NCBI GenBank assembly: GCA_963720695.1
Contig: CAVRGG010000006.1
Location: 186,001 to 250,000, forward strand
Reading direction: 5' to 3'
Length of the DNA stretch: 64,000 nucleotides
Source: UBA668 sp963720695
GTDB lineage: Bacteria > Actinomycetota > Acidimicrobiia > Acidimicrobiales > Ilumatobacteraceae
Position 1 is the stretch's first letter; each line of letters begins with the position of its first letter. A model generated the notes under the pieces. It did no database searches and was not told the origin of the DNA. It worked only from the letters and a program-made list of their open reading frames with translations. Shown here piece by piece: positions 43,375 to 52,287 of this stretch. The position numbers and the translations under genes were made by a program.

Positions 43375-44428
43375 CGAGCGACCCCATGCGGTCCAGCCAG
43401 GCCTTGGGATGGCGGATCTCCTCGAGCGTCGGAAGGTGCTCGGGACTCTCCCAACAGCGATCGACGGCGCGCTCGCCCTCGGCGGCCTCGATCACCGAGA
43501 TGAACCGTGCGCCGGCCGCGTACTGGTTGAGCTTGGCCTCGATGCCGGCGAGGCGCATCACGGTGCGGCTGAGCGGATTGGTCGTGCGGCGGCGCTCGCG
43601 GAGGATCCGCTCGAAGCGGTCGGCGTTGGGCACCAGGGGCCCCGCGGCGCGGGTCATGGTGATGTCGCCGTGGCCCTCCAACAGCGACATCAGGCCGCCG
43701 ATGTTCGCCATCACGGCTCGTTGCTCGGGCTTGGCCAGCAACCCCATCATCCCGCCGTCGCGGACCTGCTCGCTCGCCTCACGGCGGTTGCGCAGTGCGC
43801 TCTTCACGGCCTCGAACAGCGCCGCGGGGTCGGGGTCGGCGAAGGAGAGACTCTGGTCGACCAGCCCGGTGAAGTGGTCGCGCATCCACGGGACGCCGGT
43901 GAACTGGGCGCGGTGGGTGAGCTCGTGCAGCAGCACCCACGTGCGGAACTCGCCGGGGTCGAAACCGTAGCGATGCTCGATCGCCGCAAGGTTCGGAGCG
44001 ACGAGGTAGACCGCGTCGTCCGACGGTTGGCGGCCGACGAGGATGTCGTACTGGCCGAGCACCCGCGTGCTCATCCATCCCAGCAGCGCACCCATCTCGG
44101 CGCCCGCGATCTGGCGTGCCACCGAACCCGCCGCCGAGGACGCCGACACCTTCTCTCCCCACCGATCCATCAGTGGTGCGAGGAGGGTGCGGAAGGAGGC
44201 GAGGTTGGCGCGGATCCAGGCCGGGCGATCCACGAACTGCACGGTGGCGGTGCCGTGCGCGGGACGCAGGCCGGTGACCGCCTCGATGGCGTCCTCCACG
44301 ACCGCTGCTGAGGCGATCTGGATGTCGCCGGGGGTCGGTGGGATCGGCGGTCCGGACCGGCGCTCGGCGATCGCCACGGCAACCCGCTCGGCGCGTGCCC
44401 AGTCGATGGGGCTCGGCGCCTCGGTCAT
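43367..44428 (-). CDS. Zinc-dependent metalloprotease-like protein (F420-associated family)
   Basis: A 353-residue protein with HELTH (168-172) in VLLHELTHRAQF, and the family's typical DRPAWIRANLASFRTLL near the N-terminus and YLVAPNLAAIE before the HExxH. It matches the actinobacterial family often annotated as coenzyme F420 biosynthesis-associated or DUF2342 hydrolase, which usually lies next to tilS as here. The substrate is not known. Confidence 0.87.
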   Translation of the reverse strand: MTEAPSPIDWARAERVAVAIAERRSGPPIPPTPGDIQIASAAVVEDAIEAVTGLRPAHGTATVQFVDRPAWIRANLASFRTLLAPLMDRWGEKVSASSAAGSVARQIAGAEMGALLGWMSTRVLGQYDILVGRQPSDDAVYLVAPNLAAIEHRYGFDPGEFRTWVLLHELTHRAQFTGVPWMRDHFTGLVDQSLSFADPDPAALFEAVKSALRNRREASEQVRDGGMMGLLAKPEQRAVMANIGGLMSLLEGHGDITMTRAAGPLVPNADRFERILRERRRTTNPLSRTVMRLAGIEAKLNQYAAGARFISVIEAAEGERAVDRCWESPEHLPTLEEIRHPKAWLDRMGSLVG

Positions 44429-44438
44429 GTGCTTCCGA

Positions 44439-44582
44439 TCAGTCGTCGCGACGGTTGCGTCGGCCCGGGTACTGCGGGGCCACGACAGCCTTCACGTAAC
44501 CGGCGATGACGCCGACGACGGCGAGGATGCCGACTGCTGCGAGGATGGCACCGAGCCACCAGTGGAAGATGATCGCGAACAC
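44439..44582 (-). CDS. Small single-span membrane protein
   Basis: Starting at the GTG at 44582 gives 47 residues: one hydrophobic span (VFAIIFHWWLGAILAAVGIL...) and a basic tail (QYPGRRNRRDD). A TTG at 44621 would add 13 residues. No convincing ribosome site is seen for either. It sits between the anti-sigma gene (57 bp upstream) and the metalloprotease gene. No family recognised. Confidence 0.45.
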   Translation of the reverse strand: MFAIIFHWWLGAILAAVGILAVVGVIAGYVKAVVAPQYPGRRNRRDD

Positions 44583-44639
44583 GGTCGCCAGCGTAGCGAG
44601 CCCGGGAGGGGCTGGGACCAATCGGGGTGGGAACCGCCC

Positions 44640-44891
44640 TCAGCCGATCTGCCCGTCGCCGTCGAAGTCCTCGCCGAAGCACTGTTCGATGCGGGACAAC
44701 AGGCCGGCGGGGAACTCGTCGTTGGTGCACTTCTGCTTGATGACGGTGCGCAGCTCGGCGTGGAAGTCGAATGCCTGCAGGCAGTCCATGCATCCTTCGA
44801 GATGCGTGTGGATCGCGACCTGCGACTCGTCGGTGAGCTCGCCGTCGAGGAAGGCCTCGAGTTCTCGCAATGTCTCGCTGCAGTCAGCCAT
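44640..44891 (-). CDS. Zinc-binding anti-sigma factor (RsrA/RshA type)
   Basis: An 83-residue protein with the ZAS motif HTHLEGCMDCL (Hx3Cx2C) and an additional N-terminal Cys, like the redox-sensitive anti-SigR factors. Oxidation of the Cys pair releases the sigma factor in that family. The C-terminus GEDFDGDGQIG resembles the first part of an EF-hand loop (DxDxDG), which is unusual. Its start overlaps the sigma gene stop by 8 bp. Confidence 0.83.
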   Translation of the reverse strand: MADCSETLRELEAFLDGELTDESQVAIHTHLEGCMDCLQAFDFHAELRTVIKQKCTNDEFPAGLLSRIEQCFGEDFDGDGQIG

Positions 44892-45474
44892 CGGCGTGCT
44901 CTTCCGTGGTGTCCGGGGTTCGAACCAGCAACCCCTGGTGGGTTGCGAAGTCGGCCAACGCCTTCTGCATCGCTTTTCTTCCCCGGTGCAGCCGCGACAT
45001 GACCGTGCCGATCGGGATGTCGAGGATCTCGGCGATCTCCTTGTAGGAGAAGTCCTCCACATCGGCCAGGAGCACCGGGAGTCGGAAGTTCTCGGGGAGA
45101 TCCTCGAGAGCCTGCTTCACCTCGTCGTCGGTGAACAGTTCGAACATCGTGTCCTCGGCGCTGCGGCTGGCCACATCGACCCCGGAGATCCGCCGATACA
45201 GGTAGAGGTCCTCGACGTCGTTGAGTTCGGTCTCCTGCACCCGGCGCTGCTTGGACCGGTACGAGTTGATGAACGTGTTGGTGAGGATGCGGAACAGCCA
45301 CGCCCGCAGGTTCGTGCCCTCCTCGAAGGTCGCATAGCTGCGATACGCCCGCAGATACGTCTCCTGGACGAGGTCCTCTGCGTCGGATCGGTTGCGAGTC
45401 ATGCGCATCGCGGCGCTGAACAGCTGCGGTGCGTATTGCATCGCTTCCTGGGCGAACGCTGCTCGATCTGCCAT
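44884..45474 (-). CDS. ECF sigma factor of the SigR/SigH type
   Basis: A 196-residue ECF sigma factor. Region 2 contains RNRSDAEDLVQETYLRAYRS and LRAWLFRILTNTFINSYR; region 4 contains DLPENFRLPVLLADVEDFSYKEIAEI in parts and PIGTVMSRLHRGRK. The sequence and the coupled ZAS anti-sigma gene match the SigR-RsrA/SigH-RshA group, which governs the disulfide and heat stress response. The ATG at 45474 is preferred because the earlier open frame lacks conservation. A palindromic repeat element lies 87-142 bp upstream. Confidence 0.9.
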   Translation of the reverse strand: MADRAAFAQEAMQYAPQLFSAAMRMTRNRSDAEDLVQETYLRAYRSYATFEEGTNLRAWLFRILTNTFINSYRSKQRRVQETELNDVEDLYLYRRISGVDVASRSAEDTMFELFTDDEVKQALEDLPENFRLPVLLADVEDFSYKEIAEILDIPIGTVMSRLHRGRKAMQKALADFATHQGLLVRTPDTTEEHADG

Positions 45475-45560
45475 TGGCCGAACCCTACCGGTTTCCCTCG
45501 CGAGCGCCCATCCGTGCCCCGCTCGCTGCCCTCCACCCCACCCCGCCTGCACGCCACCTG

Positions 45561-45616
45561 CGTTCACGTCATCCGTGGAGGCAGAAATTCAGCCTCGTCT
45601 CCGTGATGACCTGAAG
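45561..45616. repeat. Dispersed palindromic element, copy 2
   Basis: Begins CGTTCACGTCAT, then GGAGGCAGA, a short loop, AGCCTC and GTGATGACCTGAAG. The left arm is well kept and the right arm degenerate. 29 of the first 36 bases match copy 1 (25401-25450) read on the minus strand. It fills most of the gap between the sigma gene start and the MarR gene end. Confidence 0.6.
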
Positions 45617-45640
45617 CCCGCGAAGGGGCGGATGGGCGGG

Positions 45641-46141
45641 TCAGGGTTGGTCGTCGAGGGTGGCGACGAACGCGTCGACTGCGACCACGAATCGCTCGAG
45701 CATGTCGGCGAGCACCGGCAGTTCACGCATCCGGTAGGCGCGGAGGATCTCCGTCATGAGGACACCTCGCCTCGCGGCGACGTCGGCATGGCGGGCGCGG
45801 CCGGCATCGGTGATCTGCACCTCGACGACTCGGCCGTCGTCCTTGCTCGGCTCTCGCACGGCGAGGCCCGCCTTCTCCAGGCGTTGGATGGCCCGCGTGA
45901 CGGTCGAAGGGTCGACGCGGAGCCCTTCGGCGAGCTCGCTCATCCTCCAGGCGGGCCGCAGGGCGAGGAGATCCAGGGTGTCCATCTGGCCTTGCTCGAT
46001 CGACTCGTCGCCCATCCCGTAGAGGTAGTCGCGGAGCCCGGCGGTGGACGCACCACGGCGGATCTCGCGCCACGCGAGGCCGATGCGGACGGCGAGGTCG
46101 TAGAGCTCGCGGTGTCGTTGATCGGTCGGAGCGTCGGACAT
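45641..46141 (-). CDS. MarR-family transcriptional regulator
   Basis: A 166-residue protein with the MarR winged helix: MSELAEGLRVDPSTVTRAIQ, then RLEKAGLAVREPSKDDGR for the wing, and C-terminal dimerisation helices. The ATG at 46141 is 22 bp from the ATG of the divergent hydrolase gene, so the two promoters must overlap and the regulator probably controls that gene. Confidence 0.88.
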   Translation of the reverse strand: MSDAPTDQRHRELYDLAVRIGLAWREIRRGASTAGLRDYLYGMGDESIEQGQMDTLDLLALRPAWRMSELAEGLRVDPSTVTRAIQRLEKAGLAVREPSKDDGRVVEVQITDAGRARHADVAARRGVLMTEILRAYRMRELPVLADMLERFVVAVDAFVATLDDQP

Positions 46142-46163
46142 GGGTGGGGTTAGGGTACTCACG

Positions 46164-46898
46164 ATGGACGACCCGAGCCGTACCGCAGGGACCGCGGCCG
46201 AGCCGCCCCCGAGGGAGTCGCCGACGACACCGCTCGACGCGCTGCAGGTGATGGCGTCGAGTGACGCGATGCTCACGCCGACCCTGCGTCACGTCGAGAT
46301 GTACACCATGCGTGGCCTCCTCACGCTGCTGTGGCACGAGCCGCCCGAGGACGTCGCGAGGCAGCGCGGAGCGCTCGTGCTGTGCGGCGGGGCGATGGGC
46401 GGACTGCTCGGGCCGGGCGATGCGCTCTACCACCGACTCGGTGAGACGTGGGCCGCGCGCGGGGTCCCCGTGTTGCGGGTCAGCTATCGCCGGCCCAACG
46501 ACCTCGACCTCTGCTGCGTCGACGTGGCGGCGGCGGTGCAGCTCGCGATCGGAGGTTCCGGCGCCGACACCGTGGTGCTGATGGGCCACAGCTTCGGCGG
46601 TGCCGTGGCCGTGCGGGTCGGTGTGGGGCTGCACGACATGGTCGCCGGCGTGGTGACGTTCTCGACGCAGTCGGCCGGGTGCGAGCTCGCCGGCGGGTTG
46701 CAGGAGACCCCGTTGCTGCTGTTCCACGGCGAGCGCGACGAGATCCTGCCCATCGAGGCGAGCGAGATGGTCCGCATGATCGCCGGCCACGGCGAGCTGG
46801 TACGCCTGCCCGGCGACGGGCACCTGCTCGCCAAGAGCGACGCGATCGTCTGGGAGCGGCTCGAGGAGTGGCTGCCGCCCTTGGTCGGCACTCCCTAG
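46164..46898 (+). CDS. Alpha/beta hydrolase (dienelactone hydrolase-like)
   Basis: A 244-residue protein: CGGAMGGLLGPGDALY as the oxyanion region, VPVLRVSYRRP, nucleophile elbow GHSFGG, acid in GERDEILPI and His in GDGHLLA. The first ~35 residues are Pro-rich and probably disordered. Divergent partner of the MarR gene, which suggests induction by a substrate-like ligand; the substrate is unknown. Confidence 0.82.
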   Translation: MDDPSRTAGTAAEPPPRESPTTPLDALQVMASSDAMLTPTLRHVEMYTMRGLLTLLWHEPPEDVARQRGALVLCGGAMGGLLGPGDALYHRLGETWAARGVPVLRVSYRRPNDLDLCCVDVAAAVQLAIGGSGADTVVLMGHSFGGAVAVRVGVGLHDMVAGVVTFSTQSAGCELAGGLQETPLLLFHGERDEILPIEASEMVRMIAGHGELVRLPGDGHLLAKSDAIVWERLEEWLPPLVGTP

Positions 46899-46907
46899 CA
46901 TCGCCAC

Positions 46908-47321
46908 ATGCGCGCCACCCTGTTGCTCGTCCCTGTCGTCCTCACGGTGGTCGCGTGCAGCGCCGACGGTGGGGCGACGCAGCTGCCGTCGACGCTTCCT
47001 CCCACCGCGTGCGCGTCCGGCTCGTTCGACGAGGGTCGCACCGTGAAGATCTCGGTCGACGACATCGTCGACGGGTTCGGCGGGATGTCGTCTCGCACTC
47101 CCAGCAACCTCTCGGCGGGACTCATCCGCGTGTCGGTCGAGGCCGACGCCGGGAACAAGTCGCCGATCACGGTGACGCTCAGCCGCGACGGCACGGAGGT
47201 GAGCGTCGTCCGCGGGGTACCGGCCGGTGCCGTCTGCGCGGTCGATCTCGACCTCCCCCCCGGTCACTACGTCGCGAAGGAAGGTGAGCGCGACGTGGAG
47301 TTCGACATCGTCGACGCCTGA
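46908..47321 (+). CDS. Small predicted lipoprotein
   Basis: A 137-residue protein. MRATLLLVPVVLTVVACS is a short type II signal peptide with lipobox VVAC and Cys17 as the lipid site. The mature part is beta-rich with two further Cys residues (TACASG and AVCAVD) that could form a disulfide. It starts 9 bp after the hydrolase gene, so cotranscription is likely. Function unknown. Confidence 0.7.
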   Translation: MRATLLLVPVVLTVVACSADGGATQLPSTLPPTACASGSFDEGRTVKISVDDIVDGFGGMSSRTPSNLSAGLIRVSVEADAGNKSPITVTLSRDGTEVSVVRGVPAGAVCAVDLDLPPGHYVAKEGERDVEFDIVDA

Positions 47322-47342
47322 GCAGCGCGACGGCGAACTCGA

Positions 47343-49425
47343 TCAGTGGGCCTTCGGCAAGGACTGCTTCGCCTTCTCCACCAGGTGCGCCGGCAGCACG
47401 TCGTAGTGATGATGTTGCACGGCGAACTGGCCCCGCCCGCCGGTCATCGACCGCAGATCGATCGAGTAGCGAGACAGCTCACCCGCAGGCACGAGCGCCT
47501 CGATCACCTGCTCGCCGTACTCGTTGGTCGAGCTGCCCTGCACCCGGCCGCGGCGTGAGTTCACGTCGCTCATGACGTCGCCCTGATATGCCGACGGCAC
47601 AGTCACCGTCAGCAGCGAAACCGGCTCGAGCACGAGCACTCCGGCCGCCTCCATCGCCTCCTTGAAGCCGATCGAGGCGGCCGTCTTGAACGCCATCTCG
47701 CTCGAGTCCACCGGGTGGTACTTGCCGTCGTAGCACTCGACCGAGACGTCGACGACCGGGAACCCGTGCACGCCACCCGCGCGTCATCGTCTCCTCGATG
47801 CCGGCGTGCACGGCGGGGATGTAGTTGCGCGGGATCGTCCCTCCCACGATCGCGTCGATGAACTGGAAGCCCTCGCCACGCGGGAGGGCGTCGACGCGGA
47901 GGTTGACCACCGCGAACTGACCGTGGCCGCCGCTCTGCTTCTTCACCTTGCCCTCGGCAGACGCCTTGCCCCCGACGGTCTCGCGGTACGCGATGCGCAG
48001 CGGCGCGATGTCGACGTTGACGCCGAACTTGCGTGCCATCCGGTCGATGGTGACCGCGATGTGCGTGTCGCCGAGGCCGCGCAGCACGGTCTGGCGGGTC
48101 TCCTCCACGCGGTCGACGTAGAGCGAGGGGTCCTCCGCCTGCAGCCGGGCGAGCGCGTTGCCGAGCTTGTCGTCGTCGGCCTGCGTGCGAGGAAGGATGG
48201 CCACTCCGTACTGGGGCGCGCGACGGGCGGGCGGCTGCACGCGGACCGGTGACCCCTTCGGGGCGAGCGTGTCGCCGGTGTGCGTGTTGGTGAGCTTGGC
48301 GACCGCGGCGATGTCGCCGGCGGCGACCTCGGTGATCGGGGTCTGTTCCTTGCCCCGCAGGAGGAACAGGCCGTGCAGCCGCTCCTCCGCACCGGTCGTG
48401 GTGTTCACCAGCCGGTCGTCGGCCTTGATCGTGCCGGAGAGAACCTTGAACACCGACAGCTGCCCGATGTACGGATCGGCGATCGTCTTGAACACGAAGG
48501 CGAGCGGTTGCCCCGAGGGGTCGGCCGTGACGGACACGGTGCCGTCGCCGGCGATCACGTCGCACGTGCGATCGGCTGCCGCCGGCCCGAGTTCGCACAG
48601 GAGATCGGCGAGGCGATCGATGCCGACGCCGGTGGCCGCCGATCCGAGCAGCACCGGGAACTCGACGCAGTCGAGCACCTCGTGGGCCAGGGTGCGCTCG
48701 AGGTCGGCCACGCTCGGCACCTCGCCGGAGAGGTAGCGCTCGAGTTGGTCGTCGTCGCCGGAGACGATCTCCTCCACGAGTGCGTCGTGCAGGGTGTGCT
48801 CCTCGTCGGCCACCTCGGCCGGCATCGGCTCGGTGTGGTGCGTGCCGCCCTCCTCGTAATCGAACGCAGACTCCGACAGCACGTCGACGACGCCGTGCAA
48901 CGAGGCAGCCTCACCGATGGGCAGCTCGAGGGGAGCGATGCCCGGCCCGAACGCGGCGCGCAACTGGTCGACGACGGAGTGGAAGTCGGCGCGGTCCTTG
49001 TCCTCCTTGCTCACGAAGACGAGTCGCGGCAGCCGCATCTCGACCGCCCGCCGCCAGAGCATCTCCGTCTGCGCCTCGAGACCCTCGACGGCGCTGACGA
49101 CGAACACGGCGAGGTCGGCGATCGCCATGGCCGCGTCCACTTCGCCGGCGAAGTCGATCGACCCGGGTGTGTCGATGACGTTGACCTTGTAGGCGTTGCC
49201 GTCCGTGGCGGTCCACTCGAACGGTGCCAGTGCGAGCGACATCGAGATGCGCGACTTGATGCTCTCCGGGTCGGTGTCGAGCAGGCTCGTACCATCGTCG
49301 ACCCTGCCCGGCCGTGGGACGGCACCGGCTCGGGCCAGTAGCGCCTCGGCCAGCGTGGTCTTCCCCACTCCGGCGTGGCCCACCAGGACCACGTTGTGAA
49401 TTCGCTCGGTCGGGTACGTCGTCAC
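47343..49425 (-). CDS. Elongation factor G-like GTPase (frame broken once)
   Basis: About 693 residues when one base is removed. The GTG at 49425 follows GGAGG. The GTPase domain has G1 GHAGVGKTT, G3 DTPGSIDFAGEV and G4 as SKED (not NKxD). Domains II-V follow, with QSGGHGQFAVV and GGTIPRNYIPAVHAGIEE. At 47776-47778 an extra base in CCC shifts the frame; the rest (GFPVVDVSVECYDGKYHPVDSS to SLPKAH) is in the next frame. It is the EF-G2-type paralogue of actinobacteria rather than the canonical FusA, whose loop is GHVDHGKT. Its role is not settled. Confidence 0.85.
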
Positions 49426-49520
49426 CGCGGCACCTCCGCAATTCGTCTGTCTGAAAGGGACGGTAGCTCGCTGGATGACACCCGGCGAAACGAGAGGTGC
49501 TCGGCGGTCCCGCTCTGCGG

Positions 49521-51056
49521 TCAGCCGGTCGCGTCGGCGTACACGCAGCGGTAGATGTCGAGCGACCCTCCGACGCCGGGAACCGTGATCACCGTGGCGA
49601 TGGTGCACGAGTCGACGAACTCCGGGAGCGATGTCAGGCTCGGCGACCAGCCCGTGATGAGTGCCACGTAGTCGGGTTGATACGTGCGAAAGGCGTAGGT
49701 GGCGAAACCCTCGAAGCCGAACTCGCGGTCGAAGTTGATCGGCACATCGGGCTGGATGAGGCCGGCGAAATCGATGATGCGACGATCGGCGTAGTACCCG
49801 ATGATGCCGACCTCGGCGGTGCCGACCGAGGCGTCAGCCGGCGTGTTCGTCCTGAGCCAGTCGGCGGCGGGTCGGTACATTTCGGTTCGCAGGGGTGCGG
49901 CGTTGCGTTCGTCGTGCACGGTGACCGCGCCGCTGGCGCCGATGACGACGAGCAACACGGCCGCCGTGGCGAGGCGGAGCTGCGACGACGCATGCACCCT
50001 GGCGAGTCGGAGGGCCACGCCCTGTGCGCCGAGCGCGACCAACACCCAGTAGCCGAGGACCACCGGTGCGGCATACCAGCCGTAGGCCGTGGTGCCCGAG
50101 ACCGAGAACGCGAGTCCGAACAACAGGACCCAGATGAGCAGGAGTGGGATGAACGTGGCGGTCAAGCGCCGCCACCCCAGCACGAGGACCGCGACACCTG
50201 CAACGGCCAACGCGACGTTGGGCCAGTTCCACCAACCGTCGAGATGCGCTCGCAGCGTGCGTCCGATCATGACGGGATAGGTGATGCCGAGGCCGGCGTC
50301 GTGCTGGGCGCGCTTGGCCGCCAACGTCACCGGCAGCGTCCGACCGTAGTAGGCGCGTCCGATGAGGGCGACGACCACCAGGGTGCCGACACCGATGGCG
50401 GTGCCGATCGCGAGTGGACGTCGGAATTCCGGCTCGCGTCGCGCGACCAGCGCGGCAGCGGTGACGGCGACGGCGAACAGCACGATGCCGTCGGGTCGGA
50501 TCAGCACGGTGATCGCGGCGAGCGGGAGTGCCCACAGGTATCGCCGACGGCTGACCAGCAGCAACGTCGCAACCGCCGCCAACAGGTACATCGGCAGCTC
50601 GTTGACCAGGCTGCGTACCAGGATCAGGCTCAGTGGGATGCCGATCAGCGACGCCCAGGCCGCCACACGCCAGCCGATGCGTGCGAACTCCCGGCACACC
50701 AGGTACGCCGACGCGGCCAGACAGACTGCCGCCACGACGATCGAGACCTGTTGCGGCGCCATCCCCAGCTTCACGGGGATGCTGAACAGCACCCCGGTCA
50801 GCGGCGAGGTCGTGCTGAGGACCTTCTCGCCCGGATTGAAGACGAAGCCGAAGCCGTTGGCCAGGTTCTTCGAGTACCGGAAGGTGATCATCGGGTCGTC
50901 GCCGAGTCGATGATGGAAGCTGATCGCCAGCCCGGCCGCGATCACGGCGGCGGTGAGACGCTGCCCGAGGAGCTCACGACGTGCTGTGGCGGGTGACGCG
51001 GTCGTGGTCGTTGTCGTGGTCGTGGTGGCGTCGACTTCTCCAGCGACGGCGGGCAC
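49521..51056 (-). CDS. Multi-pass membrane protein, glycosyltransferase-like (GT-C type)
   Basis: A 511-residue protein with a Thr-rich N-terminus (ATTTTTTTTTAS), about ten membrane segments, and an acidic first loop FHHRLGDDPMITFRYSKNLANG that is typical of GT-C mannosyltransferase-like proteins (Asp pair after the first span). LIRPDGIVLFAVA and a C-terminal extracytoplasmic domain (TPADASVGTAEVGIIGYY, then DFAGLIQPDV) also fit that group. A polyprenyl-phosphate sugar donor and envelope glycan target are inferred. GTG start at 51056. Confidence 0.72.
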   Translation of the reverse strand: MPAVAGEVDATTTTTTTTTASPATARRELLGQRLTAAVIAAGLAISFHHRLGDDPMITFRYSKNLANGFGFVFNPGEKVLSTTSPLTGVLFSIPVKLGMAPQQVSIVVAAVCLAASAYLVCREFARIGWRVAAWASLIGIPLSLILVRSLVNELPMYLLAAVATLLLVSRRRYLWALPLAAITVLIRPDGIVLFAVAVTAAALVARREPEFRRPLAIGTAIGVGTLVVVALIGRAYYGRTLPVTLAAKRAQHDAGLGITYPVMIGRTLRAHLDGWWNWPNVALAVAGVAVLVLGWRRLTATFIPLLLIWVLLFGLAFSVSGTTAYGWYAAPVVLGYWVLVALGAQGVALRLARVHASSQLRLATAAVLLVVIGASGAVTVHDERNAAPLRTEMYRPAADWLRTNTPADASVGTAEVGIIGYYADRRIIDFAGLIQPDVPINFDREFGFEGFATYAFRTYQPDYVALITGWSPSLTSLPEFVDSCTIATVITVPGVGGSLDIYRCVYADATG

Positions 51057-51087
51057 CGGGAAAGTATGCCAGACCCGGTTCGAGTGG

Positions 51088-51160
51088 AGCCCAAGAGGAG
51101 AATCGAACTCCTGACCTACGCATTACGAGTGCGTTGCTCTACCGACTGAGCTACCTGGGC
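51088..51160 (-). tRNA. tRNA-Thr (anticodon CGT)
   Basis: A 73-nt cloverleaf on the minus strand. Acceptor GCCCAGG/CTTGGGC, D-arm GCTCAGTCGGTAGAGC, anticodon stem CGCA/TGCG with loop CTCGTAA (anticodon CGT, reads ACG) and T-arm AGGAGTTCGATTCTCCT. CCA is not encoded. Confidence 0.93.
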
Positions 51161-51216
51161 GCGGGCAGCAATGTTAGCGGTCGACCTCTGACCTACCCAC
51201 CCGATTGCCGGGTTGG

Positions 51217-52287
51217 TCAGGATTGGGCGGGGAGCGAGGGCAGGTCGAGCAGGAGCGACTGGAGCAGCAGCGTCTCGTTGGGGTTGCGCTCGAGTGCATC
51301 GAGTGCGAGGTGGATGCGTCGCACGGCCTGCACCGCGGATTCGGGTCGGGTGAGCCGGCCGTGCACGAGGGCATCGCGGTACGAACCGGCCACCACGGCG
51401 AGTCCGCTACGGAGCTCGTCGGTGCGATGACGGCGGAGCTCGCGCTTGTGGCGCTCCTCGAGCTGCTTGCGCCCGCTGCCTCGTTCACCGACGGCGGCCA
51501 CCCGCGACTCGAGGGCCGCCGCTTCGTCGGCCTGGCGGGCGGCGAGGGGCGCCGCGGCACCCTCGATCAATGCGTTCAGCTCGGCGCACAGCGCCACGAC
51601 GGTGTTGCCGTTGCCGTCGAGGCGTTGCGGGATGCTGGCGAAGGCCGCGCGGCGCTGCACGAGGCTCGGGTCGACCGCGAGGACCCGGGCGCGGTCGAGG
51701 TCGCCCTCCGCCGAGCCGGCAGCGACCTCGGCGACCTCGGGGCTGATCCCATCGGCGACGAGCACGTCGCGGATGACGGCCTCGGGGATGCTGCTGAACT
51801 CGATGCGGACGCAGCGCGATGCGATCGTGACGAGCTCGGGTGGGACCTGATCGGCGAGCACGAGGAACACCGTGCTCGGCGGTGGCTCCTCGATGGTCTT
51901 GAGGAGTCGGGCAGCGCCTTCGGATTCGAGCAGGTGGAACTCGTGGAGCACCATCACCTTGCGGCTTCCCTCGATCGGGGCGAGGGACGCGTTGCGGATG
52001 ATGTCGCTGACCTGGTCCTTGGAGATGCGGGCTCCCGACCGCTCGACTTCGCGAACGTCGGGATGCTCACCCGAGAGCGCCAACCGCGCGGCGCGGGCGT
52101 CGGCGTCGTCGTGACCGGTGAGGAGCAGCGCGGCGAACGCTCTCGCTGCTTCGTTCTTGGTCGAGCCGGGCGGCCCCACGAAGAGGTAGGCGTGCACCGG
52201 CGCCGCGGCGGCTCGCGTGAGTTGGTCGATGGCTCGCGGTTGGCCGACGACGTGGTCCCACACCGACCGGGTGTACTCGGCGAACAT
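51217..52287 (-). CDS. holB: DNA polymerase III subunit delta'
   Basis: A 356-residue clamp-loader subunit. VVGQPRAIDQL is followed by the P-loop-like GPPGSTKNEAA, in which Lys is kept but Thr is Asn; delta' does not need to bind ATP. ISKDQVSDIIRNASLAPIEG and LLKTIEEPPPSTVFLVL with SRC (sensor/arginine-finger region) are diagnostic. The zinc-binding Cys set of Escherichia coli delta' is missing. Its ATG (52287) overlaps the tmk stop (TGATG), a common actinobacterial tmk-holB arrangement. Confidence 0.9.
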   Translation of the reverse strand: MFAEYTRSVWDHVVGQPRAIDQLTRAAAAPVHAYLFVGPPGSTKNEAARAFAALLLTGHDDADARAARLALSGEHPDVREVERSGARISKDQVSDIIRNASLAPIEGSRKVMVLHEFHLLESEGAARLLKTIEEPPPSTVFLVLADQVPPELVTIASRCVRIEFSSIPEAVIRDVLVADGISPEVAEVAAGSAEGDLDRARVLAVDPSLVQRRAAFASIPQRLDGNGNTVVALCAELNALIEGAAAPLAARQADEAAALESRVAAVGERGSGRKQLEERHKRELRRHRTDELRSGLAVVAGSYRDALVHGRLTRPESAVQAVRRIHLALDALERNPNETLLLQSLLLDLPSLPAQS

